The notes beneath the pieces are model-generated. The model worked only from the letters and a program-made list of their open reading frames with translations. It was not told where the DNA came from and ran no database searches. Shown here one piece after another: positions 39,101 to 47,629 of a DNA stretch of 64,000 nt. A program made the translations under genes and the position numbers. The DNA is from Candidatus Kapaibacterium sp. (lineage in GTDB: Bacteria; Bacteroidota; Ignavibacteria; Kapaibacteriales; UBA2268): contig JAPLFL010000118.1 in the NCBI GenBank assembly GCA_026390695.1, forward strand, positions 124,001-188,000. Direction: 5' to 3'. The number at the start of each line of letters is the position of its first letter. The stretch's first letter is position 1.

Positions 39101-39616
39101 ATGAATGATGTAAAAGGTTATATTAGAAATTCGAAAGCATTGATATTTTTTGGATTATCTTTCATTTTTTTCTATCTATTAATGATGATAGGTCATAAAT
39201 TTGATTGCCCTGTTTATTTTTTTGAACCAATCAGATTACTTGTTACCCTGAGTATCTTTATATTAAATAAGCGTGTTACTCTTCTTTATGCCTTTATTCT
39301 GCCAATATTTTCATTTTTAATATTCGGGCATCCTGTTTTTTTTAAAATGATGATAATGATTTTAGAGATGGAAATTACTGTTTTGGTGTTTTTATTTTTC
39401 AAGAGCAAAAATATTCCATTATGGCTTTCAATGCTAATTACAATTAATATTGGGAAATTATTTTACTATATCATTCAGTTCTTCTTTATTTCTAATAATT
39501 TACTTGATGCTGAACAAGTTGAACACGACTGGCTTCCTCAGTTTGGAGTTGCAACTTCAATATGTTTAATAATTTTGGTTTATGAAAAGGATTTTCTAAG
39601 GCGCCATATTGAATAG
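39101..39616 (+). CDS. Small multi-spanning membrane protein
   Basis: A 171-residue protein with five or six hydrophobic helices (roughly 14-32, 40-56, 60-78, 82-98, 105-128 and 146-160) and a short basic C-terminus. Its size and topology recall substrate-binding (S) components of ECF transporters, but no motif proves this. It lies 42 bases after the TamB-like gene on the same strand and is convergent with the GH20-like gene. The gap holds the same TTAATGG-type short repeats found around 43.1 kb. Confidence 0.65.
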   Translation: MNDVKGYIRNSKALIFFGLSFIFFYLLMMIGHKFDCPVYFFEPIRLLVTLSIFILNKRVTLLYAFILPIFSFLIFGHPVFFKMMIMILEMEITVLVFLFFKSKNIPLWLSMLITINIGKLFYYIIQFFFISNNLLDAEQVEHDWLPQFGVATSICLIILVYEKDFLRRHIE

Positions 39617-39623
39617 TCTCGGA

Positions 39624-42380
39624 TTATCGTAACTTAATAAATTTTTTAATTATTCGCCCGCTTTTGTTTATTATCGTAATAAAATATAATCCATCTGAAA
39701 ACCCACTACAGTCCACAATCATTTGATTAGAATAGATAGCACTCTTATAAATCTGATTGCCGAAAATATCATTTATCTCCAGTCTTCCTTCATAATCAGG
39801 TAAAATGAAATTTATTGACAGTTCATCTTGATTTATTAGCGGAGAAGGATAAATAGTTACATTTCCATCAGCATAAAGTTCCTGTTCCGGCAGGGAGAGC
39901 AGTGTTTTGGAATAGAACTTATCGCCTTCAATCACAAATCTTCCGTTTCTTGGTATAGTCGTAATATTTCCACGATTGTCGGTTGCCTGAAGATAATATT
40001 CCAGATATTTAATGGGAGCATGGAAGTCGATTGTATAGTTTTTCAGAAGGTCTGCTAATGCAGGAATAATCTCGGAAACATAATATGCAGAAGGATCAAC
40101 GCGATAGAAAACTTTAGTCTCCACAAGTGACCAGCCTTTATCCCAGTTATCACCTTTGACTTTAACATCAAAATTGTATTTATCAGTCAGGGGAACTTTT
40201 TTTGGTTCATGATAAATGTATGGAGCATGATTCCATGCATATTCCGAAAAAGGTTCCATTTTACTGTAATTGTTCGTCCAAGTAGTATAGATCATACCTT
40301 TAAATCCCGGAACATTTTTAGTCCACTGTTTCCATTGTCGAATTTGGTTTTCATCGGCATCATAATAAACAGCGGCTATCTGGCGGAACCCTTTTGAAGA
40401 GAAGAATTTAAGGCTACTGTCAACTAATGTAGGCTGACCGTTCCAGTTTCCGATCCCTATTTTATTTGAGATAAGATTTGCCGAGCCGGTCAGGTCGCCG
40501 TTTACGAGATAATAATCTTTTTTTACAGCATTATGAAATTCATCGAACATATCCGACCATACCCAGATATCTGCATTCGGTTTATATTTATAAATAATTT
40601 CAGTGCATTTATTAACATTATAAGCCAGTATCTGAGCAGGAGTCATCTTTAGGTTTTGATCGCCGAAATCCCAATTCATGGTGCGGAGTTCGTCATGGCT
40701 CATAAAAAAAGTATTTGTTTGTAATAAACTATCAATTAAACCAAGCTGTTTATCTACAATATCGTATAGCTTTGGTTCGGACATAGAAGCAGCAACCTGT
40801 CCATCATAGATAATTACTGCATGATAATATGATATATTCAGAGAATCGCCATTTGCAATTTGTCCACCTTTGATGATCTTAAAAGTTGGTGGATTATGCC
40901 ATGAGGTATAACAGCCATTCCATGGGATATTTCCCATTAAAGGATCTTGGAAACTGCTGTAATCTTTTCCTTCTATTGGAGAAAAGCCGTTACGGAGCGG
41001 ATTATCAACTGTGAGGGGTGTACCGTCACGTCGGAGAGTATTTACAAAAGGAACTTCTGTCAAAGTGAAATTATCCCACCAAATTTTACCGCTTCGTCCG
41101 CCCCAGATACCGATATAAACATTGATTGTGTCAGAATTAAGGGAGTTGAAAGTAATATCAACTTCCTGCCATGCACCTTTTGTATCCCAAGGAACGTTCA
41201 CATTGCAGTAATTAAGACTTGGATTATGGTTGCCGATAATTGTTACTCTCGGCCCCTCATCGGCTTGAAGAGATTCAGTCCTAACGTTTGCATGAACATG
41301 ATAAAGTTTAAAAGGTGAGCAAATAGTCCTTGAGACAACTCTGTAATTATTATTTGTTGTATATTTTGCCGGATCGAGGTCAAAGCGCACACTGGTAGCG
41401 CCGCTAAAAAATATTTGATTATCTGCAAAAGATTTTGATCCGGGATCATCAATATATGCGAAATTCGGAAAATTATTACCGTTATGATTTTCAAAATCAC
41501 CATTCTTTATTGTTGCAGCCGATGAAGGTATCAGGCAGGCTGTATCTGCTTTTATAATAAATCTCTGATTTTTAACAGGCAGTCCGGTAGCGTAATTCGG
41601 ATCATTGAAAAGTATATCGTTTGAGTATCCGAATGACATGCAAGCCATTGCTATTTTCAAATAGTTTTGCTTTGAAAATAGCCCGAATGAAGATACCGAG
41701 TCTGAATAATATTTTGGCATAAAACTTGAAAAACTGAATTTTGAATCAGTAAGTAAAACGCCGTTTAATTTGAATTTTGACGCTATTGATGCCTCTGCTC
41801 TGGTATTAGCGCTATTTGCAGCCGGAAGAAAATTAGTTGGCCAATAGTACCAGCGCTCCGGGTATTCGGGAACATCAATAATTCTACAATAAACAATCGA
41901 TACATCTGCTTTCGTCCCGGAAATGAGTTGGGATGCGGTCATTAAACCATTGTGCAAGCCAGTTGCATCGCATCCTGCAATAATCATGAAACTATTTGAT
42001 ACATCAAGAATATATCCTTCGGCACCGGGGTAATCTTTGGTGAAATTAATTGAATAACTGCCACTAAGGCTGATAATCGAGTCCACACCCAATTCGGGTA
42101 AACTTAGAATAATATTATTTGTTAGATCCGAATAATTTTTGAAAATTGAAATTTTTAAAGTATCAAATCCCTTCGTTCTTAAAATTGAGTTTAGCTCGTA
42201 AGCTTGCTTGAATGCCGGCGTTTGAGGCGAGAGAATAATTTTTGCATTAGTAATGCTGAGCTTGCCAGCGGGTGTTTTTTCAAAGGATTGACATGGCTTT
42301 GGGACTATGTTCTCAACTTGTTGAGCGAAAAGATTGTTGAAGCCGAGTAAACAAGTTAAAATTACTATTAAACATTTCAT
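39624..42380 (-). CDS. T9SS-sorted GH20-like glycoside hydrolase
   Basis: A 918-residue secreted enzyme-like protein. Signal peptide (1-19), then a GH20 non-catalytic alpha/beta domain (~25-155; IVPKP, GYILDVSN, GLHNGLMTASQLI). The catalytic-barrel region is interrupted by a ~170-residue carbohydrate-binding-like insert (~290-450). The candidate Asp-Glu pair is in FFMSHDELRTM near residue 562, in place of the usual GGDE. Family members cleave N-acetylhexosamines; the substrate here is unknown. A T9SS domain starts at YPSPLINQDE and ends KKFIKLR, so it acts at the cell surface. GH20 assignment rests on fold motifs. Confidence 0.78.
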   Translation of the reverse strand: MKCLIVILTCLLGFNNLFAQQVENIVPKPCQSFEKTPAGKLSITNAKIILSPQTPAFKQAYELNSILRTKGFDTLKISIFKNYSDLTNNIILSLPELGVDSIISLSGSYSINFTKDYPGAEGYILDVSNSFMIIAGCDATGLHNGLMTASQLISGTKADVSIVYCRIIDVPEYPERWYYWPTNFLPAANSANTRAEASIASKFKLNGVLLTDSKFSFSSFMPKYYSDSVSSFGLFSKQNYLKIAMACMSFGYSNDILFNDPNYATGLPVKNQRFIIKADTACLIPSSAATIKNGDFENHNGNNFPNFAYIDDPGSKSFADNQIFFSGATSVRFDLDPAKYTTNNNYRVVSRTICSPFKLYHVHANVRTESLQADEGPRVTIIGNHNPSLNYCNVNVPWDTKGAWQEVDITFNSLNSDTINVYIGIWGGRSGKIWWDNFTLTEVPFVNTLRRDGTPLTVDNPLRNGFSPIEGKDYSSFQDPLMGNIPWNGCYTSWHNPPTFKIIKGGQIANGDSLNISYYHAVIIYDGQVAASMSEPKLYDIVDKQLGLIDSLLQTNTFFMSHDELRTMNWDFGDQNLKMTPAQILAYNVNKCTEIIYKYKPNADIWVWSDMFDEFHNAVKKDYYLVNGDLTGSANLISNKIGIGNWNGQPTLVDSSLKFFSSKGFRQIAAVYYDADENQIRQWKQWTKNVPGFKGMIYTTWTNNYSKMEPFSEYAWNHAPYIYHEPKKVPLTDKYNFDVKVKGDNWDKGWSLVETKVFYRVDPSAYYVSEIIPALADLLKNYTIDFHAPIKYLEYYLQATDNRGNITTIPRNGRFVIEGDKFYSKTLLSLPEQELYADGNVTIYPSPLINQDELSINFILPDYEGRLEINDIFGNQIYKSAIYSNQMIVDCSGFSDGLYFITIINKSGRIIKKFIKLR

Positions 42381-42588
42381 ATATTCTCCGTGATATTAGC
42401 TAATTTAGAAAATTTAATAATTGAAAAAAGTTACAAGCAAATTTATATTTTATTTGTCAATTATCAATTGTATATGATTAAATTATTTTTTACTTTTAAA
42501 AGTCATTTAATAAATTATTATTAGCAATTCAAAAGAAATCATTATATTTAAGTGAGTTCAATTTTGTTTTATTTTTTTTTGGAGCTTT

Positions 42589-43143
42589 ATGAAAAAATAT
42601 TTTACAATTCTTCTGTTCTTATGCTTTAGTTTTGCCGCTGGTAAAAATATAGGTGGAATAACTTTGCCTGAAACTCTTAAAAGTGATGGGCAGAATCTCT
42701 CTTTGAATGGCTGCGGAATCATAACAAAATTTTTTCTGAAGGTATATGCCATTGGAATCTACCTTGAAGCAAAATCCGGTGATGAAAATGCGATTTTGAA
42801 TGCCGATAAACCATACACTATAAGAATGCACTTTTTGCGTAGCGGGATAAGTGCAGATAAAATCAATGACGCATGGAAAGAGGGTTTTGAAAAAGCTACT
42901 GGTGGCAATACGGGTCAGATTCAGAAAGAAATTGCCCAATTTAAGTCATATTTTAATTTTGAGATAAACGAGAATATGATTTTCCAATTTGAATATAAGC
43001 CCGGTGTGGGCACCAAAATTTATATTAATGATAAGTTGAATGGAGTTATTCCCGGTTTTGCATTTAAACGTGCCTTGATAGGTATTTGGATTGGTTCGGA
43101 TCCAAGGGATAAGGGAGTGAAGAAAGAACTGCTTGGGAAATAA
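42589..43143 (+). CDS. Chalcone isomerase-like family protein
   Basis: A 184-residue secreted protein. Signal peptide (1-18) followed by the chalcone-isomerase-like fold: KNIGGITLPETLKSDGQNLS, a GIITKFFLKVYAIGIYLE motif, and a C-terminal KRALIGIWIGSDPRDKG. Bacterial members are not true chalcone isomerases and probably bind fatty acids or other hydrophobic ligands. TGGAG precedes the ATG. It stands alone between the divergent GH20-like gene and the degraded island. Confidence 0.9.
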   Translation: MKKYFTILLFLCFSFAAGKNIGGITLPETLKSDGQNLSLNGCGIITKFFLKVYAIGIYLEAKSGDENAILNADKPYTIRMHFLRSGISADKINDAWKEGFEKATGGNTGQIQKEIAQFKSYFNFEINENMIFQFEYKPGVGTKIYINDKLNGVIPGFAFKRALIGIWIGSDPRDKGVKKELLGK

Positions 43144-43732
43144 TGGTTAATGGTTATTGGTTAATGGTTAATTTTTACTTGATATTAGGGTTGTGAGGGT
43201 TGGTGGCTATATGTTTATTAATAAAAATAAACCTCGCCGCAACCTTCTACTTTTCTACCCTGCAACATTCTATAATCGTCATTGGGTTGCTTCGATAAAT
43301 GCTTCGCATTTAAAGTAGTGGAAATAAACATCCCAATATTATCTCTGTGTTTCACACAATCTCTCGGGAGTTGGTACAAGTGTCAAAAAAAAATAATTTA
43401 TTTGGATATTATCAAAATATTGTTTATATTTTTGTAGTTTATTTTAGCATTTGGGATAATTGTGAAGATTTGAGGTTTGGCATGATTTTTGCAAAACCCA
43501 AAACCCGAAACAAGAGATTAGAAATTGTTCTTTAGTTTTTATTACAATTATTATGCCAAAAATATTAAATATTAATCATTAACAATTGACAATTGACCAT
43601 TGAAATTATGAACTCTATGAACTAAAATAAAAAAAAACTGCTCCCTATACTCTTCTCGACCTGAAAGTTAGATTTGTAAAAAGGAGCAGAATAACACACA
43701 ATATGTTACATTAATTTAAGGAATTTTTCCTA
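43144..43732. other. Gene-poor stretch with short dispersed repeats
   Basis: 589 bases with no convincing gene. It begins with repeats of TTAATGG/TTATTGG (43143-43172) and ends with related inverse-sense repeats (TTAACAATTGACAATTGACC near 43578-43600). A 62-codon frame at 43347 has no ribosome site or family likeness. An inverted repeat CTGCTCC (43638-43644) / GGAGCAG (43683-43689) sits in the leader of the next gene, with a run of nine A before the left arm, so on the minus strand it would look like a terminator. Confidence 0.6.
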
Positions 43733-45148
43733 ATGAAACAAGTATTATTTTACTCGGCTCTACTGGCGCTGCTCTGCGTTGCGGGCAGCACGACAAATTT
43801 ATTCTCACAATCTTGTACAAATTTTCCTGTTAATTTCACTTAAATTGGAATTAACACAACAGCTCCACAAAAGGAACTTCATATTATTGGAATTAGTGAT
43901 CCTTGCGATCCTACTCTCCGTTTGGAATGGAGTGGTGCTTCAGGTGGCTGTGGCAGTAATATTTTTGGAAATTTAGCATTAACTTGATTAAACAGTCATT
44001 GGCAATATACTATCCTATTTCGTTCTGCTTCAAATTCCATCTTCTGCAACCCAAAACCCGATAGCTCCTTTGATATGACATTAAGCGCTACAAATGGAGT
44101 TCGTGATTTAATTCTTACTTCAAAGAGTCAGTGTGGCTTGCTGAGGTTTGCAACTTCACCACCTCCTAATAATGGCGGCTACTGGTCTCCAGGTGGGGAC
44201 AGAGAATGTATGAGAATTACTCCCCTTGGTTATGTTGGTATAGGATTTAACAATCCAAGTAATATTCTCGAAACACGTTACAATAACCCGAACTCAATTT
44301 TTGATGTACAATTACATCCTTGGTACAATTCAACAAGGATTGCTTATGCTCTGACCGGGCAGAGAATGGGATCGACAGGAACCGGATTTCCGACAATTAG
44401 AATTTACAATACTGCAGATGATGAAACATGTTTTAATTCAATTAGCAATAACTTTTGTGCTGCACCATTTTGGTTGGAATCTAAAAGGGTAAATTATTCT
44501 ACTGCGCTTCAAATCAAGAGTACGACAAATAATTATGCGCCGGGAGATGAGGATGATAATTCAAATGAGAGTATAATGAAGTCGCTATTTACAGTAACAA
44601 GAGCTGGAAACGTCGGTATTGGAAGTTTCCCTTTAATTGATCCTCAAACTATGCTTCATGTTAAAAACGGTTTTGTTATGTTTGATGGCATTCTTATACC
44701 TCATAATACAACAACAATACTTCCTTATAGCCTAAATTGTAATGCGTGTGCAAGAATAATTATGCTAGAAAATAAAATAGATACCCTAACAAGACGACTT
44801 GATTCACTAATTAATAGTTTTAGCAAAATTGAAAGAGATAAAGGGGATAAAAATACTTTGATGTCATATCAAAATTTCGAGAATATTATATTAGACCAAA
44901 ACAATCCTAATCCTTTTTCTGAATCTACTCAAATCAATTTTTACATTCCTAACTGCTTCAAAGGAAAGGCAAAGTTGATTTTTAGTGATGAATATGGTGG
45001 ACAGAAAATAAAAAATTGGGATATTATTTTTGGCAAGCCAAGTCAAATCACAATATCTGCTAAAGATTTAACTACAGGTATATATATTTACGGAATTGAA
45101 ATTGATGGAGTTTTAATAAAATCAAAGAAGATGATGATTATTAAATAA
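43733..45148 (+). pseudogene. T9SS-sorted surface protein broken by two in-frame stops (module copy A)
   Basis: Read from ATG 43733 the frame gives a good signal peptide (MKQVLFYSALLALLCVAGST), then TAA at 43841-43843 in CTNFPVNFT*IGINTTAP and TGA at 43985-43987 in NLALT*LNSHW. Both stops are bridged by continuous, sensible protein with no frameshift. The rest holds VGIG-type tail-fibre-like repeats (YVGIGFNNPSNILE, NVGIGSFPLIDPQTMLHV), a short coiled coil (~LENKIDTLTRRLDSLI) and a T9SS domain (LDQNNPNPFSES to SKKMMIIK). Translation could still restart near 44075, but without a signal peptide. Best read as a recent pseudogene. A lipoprotein gene follows after 96 bases. Confidence 0.8.
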
Positions 45149-45160
45149 CTTGATAGTTAG

Positions 45161-45182
45161 CTTCTAAAACCAGCATTAGAAG
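45161..45182 (+). terminator. Weak hairpin after module copy A surface protein
   Basis: CTTCTAA (45161-45167) pairs with TTAGAAG (45176-45182) 13 bases after the stop, with no T-run, so termination is doubtful. Confidence 0.3.
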
Positions 45183-45244
45183 TTCATGTAACTATTTAAT
45201 ATAAATTTTGTTATTATTATGTTAATTATATATAAGGAGAAAAA

Positions 45245-45979
45245 ATGAAAATTTTATACTGTTTATTAACAATATCTTTAATTATTTTTATTTCATGCAA
45301 GGATAATGTGATTGGATATAAAAAAAGTGGCAATATAACTGGTCAAATTGAGTTTAATCTAAATGAGGTAAACATTTCTATCAACAGTTTGAACTTGAAC
45401 ACCAAAACAGATAGTTCAGGTATGTTTAATTTTGTAGAGATTAAAAAAGGAATTTATGATATTTTTTTCACAAAAGATGGTTATGATACATCCGCAATTT
45501 TCGGGTTTAATTATTTAGGAGATAATATCTTTATCAATAGTGAAAGTTTTTTTGATAATGGGATCACAGCTCCAACAAAAACTAATTTTGCTGGGTGTAG
45601 GCTATTACATCTATATCCAAAAAATTTAAATTCACTTAACTTAGATAATATCCAAAAGTTAAATAATGATTCGTTATTAATCAGAGTAATTAATAATAAC
45701 CTTACAACGGAATGTTACCTGTTCTTTTTTTCAAAAAATAAACAATTAATAAAAACTGATTCAAATTATTTTGGGATCGCTCAAAATTCTTTAATCAATA
45801 AAAATACAATCCCCATAAATAAAAGCTTACTTTATCATAAAGGTTTTAATTCTGGAGATTCAATTTACTTTTTTGTTTGTGACTGATTCCCTAAATATAT
45901 TAAAAATATAGAAACTAATATGTATCTATGGCAAAGTTTAGGTTAAGAATCAAATATTGTCGGATTTATTGTCCCGTAA
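45245..45979 (+). pseudogene. Carboxypeptidase-regulatory-like lipoprotein, truncated by stops (copy A)
   Basis: An intact 213-codon frame (45245-45886) starts after AAGGAG and has a lipobox (IFISC, Cys at residue 18) and a peptidase-regulatory-like beta-sandwich (SSGMFNFVEIKKGIYDIFFTKDGY, in two segments). The frame stops at TGA 45884-45886. Reading on past it and a second stop (TAA 45944-45946) gives SNIVGFIVP then TAA at 45977, which matches the end SNIFGFIVP of the paralogue at 46223. So the gene once had ~31 more residues. The shortened product may still be made. Family role unknown; probably an outer-membrane lipoprotein paired with the surface protein upstream. Confidence 0.75.
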
Positions 45980-45995
45980 CCAAGGAACCTCCATC

Positions 45996-46136
45996 ATGGA
46001 AACTAAGGCTGTGGCACTTGATAAACCAACATCTTTGATCATTTCTTCGAATAATTACAATACCGGAGTTTATCTTTATGGAATCAGGATAAATGGAAAA
46101 ATTGTTAAATCGAAGAAAATGATGGTAGTGAAATAA
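45996..46136 (+). pseudogene. Orphan T9SS sorting-domain remnant (copy B of surface protein)
   Basis: Forty-six codons ending in TAA encode ALDKPTSLIISSNNYNTG, VYLYGIRINGKIV and SKKMMVVK, closely matching the end of the surface protein at 45148 (GKPSQITISAKDLTTG, IYIYGIEIDGVLI, SKKMMIIK). Everything upstream of this domain is missing. It starts 17 bases after the end of lipoprotein copy A, implying a deletion that removed the body of a second surface-protein gene. Confidence 0.8.
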
Positions 46137-46146
46137 ATTAAATATA

Positions 46147-46172
46147 AGCCGTGAGAGCTAACTTTCACGGCT
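46147..46172 (+). terminator. Hairpin after copy B sorting-domain remnant
   Basis: AGCCGTGAGAG (46147-46157) pairs with CTTTCACGGCT (46162-46172) with one wobble and a CTAA loop. No T-run follows, so it may be a residual terminator or attenuator. Confidence 0.4.
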
Positions 46173-46222
46173 AATTATAACTTGATTAATGTTTCGTTTA
46201 TTTAATAAATATAGGAGTCCAC

Positions 46223-46873
46223 ATGAAAAACTTATTTATGAAAGTCAAGTGAATAAGCCAAACTTATCTCACTGAAGCTAACGGGAAATTCAACATACAG
46301 AATCTCCCTATTGGCACTTATGATATATATTTTTCAAAAACAGGGTACGATTCTACCTCTATTTTCGGATTATATTTCCTTGGCGAAAATGTGTTTATGA
46401 CAAATAATAATTATTATTCCTTGAATTTTATTTCAAATTCTATTTTTGATTGTTCAGTTCTTACCTTGAGTCCTATAAATAATGATAATATTTCAATAAA
46501 ATCATCATTCAAACTAATTGAAACTATGGATCGAGAACGTGATAGTGTTTATATCGGATTTAAATTTGAAACTGATGCTAAACAATTCAGTTACACTGCC
46601 TTTATCAATAAATCGAAAAATATGAACAAAAATAATTCCGTTGAAACACAATATTGTTTTCCAAAAGATTATGATACTCGTAATACAGGACAGGGGAAAA
46701 TAAGTTATGTAAGCAGAAAATTGTTAACAGAACTTGGATATAAATCCGGTGACAGTGCTTATGTATTTATTGGTACATTTACTTGTAATATTTCAGATAC
46801 AACTTCAAATAAAAAAGTTTGGACAGGAATGAAAGATAAAATTTCAAATATTTTCGGATTTATCGTACCTTAA
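46223..46873 (+). pseudogene. Lipoprotein copy B, lacking signal peptide and with an in-frame stop
   Basis: AGGAG is followed by ATG 46223, MKNLFMKVK and a TGA at 46250-46252, then the frame runs on as ISQTYLTEANGKFNI and onward. Compared with copy A, about 40 residues including the lipobox are deleted. The remaining part (GTYDIYFSKTGYDSTSIFGL against GIYDIFFTKDGYDTSAIFGF) and the C-terminal half are well kept to SNIFGFIVP. A frame could start at 46391 but would give a headless protein. Hence pseudogene; it preserves the C-terminus that copy A has lost. Confidence 0.78.
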
Positions 46874-46980
46874 ACCCAGTTATTTCATAAGGCAATAAAA
46901 AACAACTCTACCCTATTTTTCAAAGGGGGAATTAACCCAGATAATTCAATAGAAAAAAATAATAATTTGATAATAGCCAT

Positions 46981-47048
46981 AGTGGCGGGTTCAGAACCCG
47001 CCACTACAAATATATATCTTACACAAAGAGGGTACGGCGCGCCGTGCC
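46981..47048. repeat. Two strong palindromes
   Basis: AGTGGCGGGTTC (46981-46992), one base, then GAACCCGCCACT (46994-47005) is a perfect 12-bp inverted repeat. GGTACGGCGCGCCGTGCC (47031-47048) is palindromic but for one pair. Both are far more GC-rich than the surroundings and look like dispersed REP-type elements. Confidence 0.75.
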
Positions 47049-47111
47049 ACTACGACAATAATGGAAATTCTTAATTCACCAAATGAAATATTTGGGTTTA
47101 ATTAAATTGTA

Positions 47112-47420
47112 GCTGTCTCAAAAGCTTCATTTCTATCATTCCTACGAATGACACTGTGTGAAAACACGAAATATTCACGTATCTGTCATTCCCGCGCATG
47201 CGGGAATCCCCTTCCATGGCGCAATTGGGGATTCCTGCATGCGCAGGAATGACAGAAATTGAAGTTTTCACACAGTCTCGAATGCAGGAATCCCCTAAAG
47301 TGGCACTGGATGGAGATTCCTGCATACGCAGGAATGACATTCTATTGGAATTTTCGAGTTTTCACACACTCTCATACTCAGGAATGACATTTTTGTTAAA
47401 TATGTGGTTTTTGAGACAGC
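47112..47420. mobile_element. MITE-like element with 12-bp terminal inverted repeats
   Basis: GCTGTCTCAAAA (47112-47123) and its exact reverse complement TTTTGAGACAGC (47409-47420) bound a 309-base unit. This end sequence resembles termini of insertion sequences. Inside is no transposase but nested palindromes: a 29-bp near-perfect inverted repeat (47183-47211 with 47227-47255), further GCAGGAATCC/GGATTCCTGC pairs to ~47338, and GTGTGAAAAC / GTTTTCACAC arms repeated three times. Short frames over it are by-products of the palindromes. Confidence 0.75.
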
Positions 47421-47484
47421 CTATAGGGGAGATTTAAGTAAGTTCATTAGTGGTATGTAATATTTCAATTGGATCAAATCTTAC

Positions 47485-47524
47485 AAAAAAATCTCCCTCC
47501 CGCCGGCACACAACCTGGAGGGAG
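47485..47524 (-). terminator. Intrinsic terminator of the glycan operon
   Basis: On the minus strand CTCCCTCC (47524-47517) pairs perfectly with GGAGGGAG (47500-47493), then AT and a run of seven T (47491-47485). It lies ~105 bases after the HAD-UbiA stop and probably ends the ispE-to-UbiA transcript. Confidence 0.8.
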
Positions 47525-47629
47525 CTTTCACGTTCGTTCCAACTCTCCGGCATGGGAACATCAAGCACTAACTATAAAAATTTTCTGACAGTTGGGTGAT
47601 TTTGCTTTCAACTTTATAACTTTATGAAC

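Noticed and set aside
43347-43535. 62-codon frame in the gene-poor stretch
   Set aside because: No ribosome site, low-complexity aromatic content, no family likeness.
47183-47338. Repeated units with GGAATCC arms looked like a possible CRISPR array
   Set aside because: Units are palindromic, unequal in spacing and lie within terminal inverted repeats; no cas genes are near.
47098-47437. Overlapping frames on both strands
   Set aside because: They are created by the palindromic repeats and have no ribosome site or recognisable protein.
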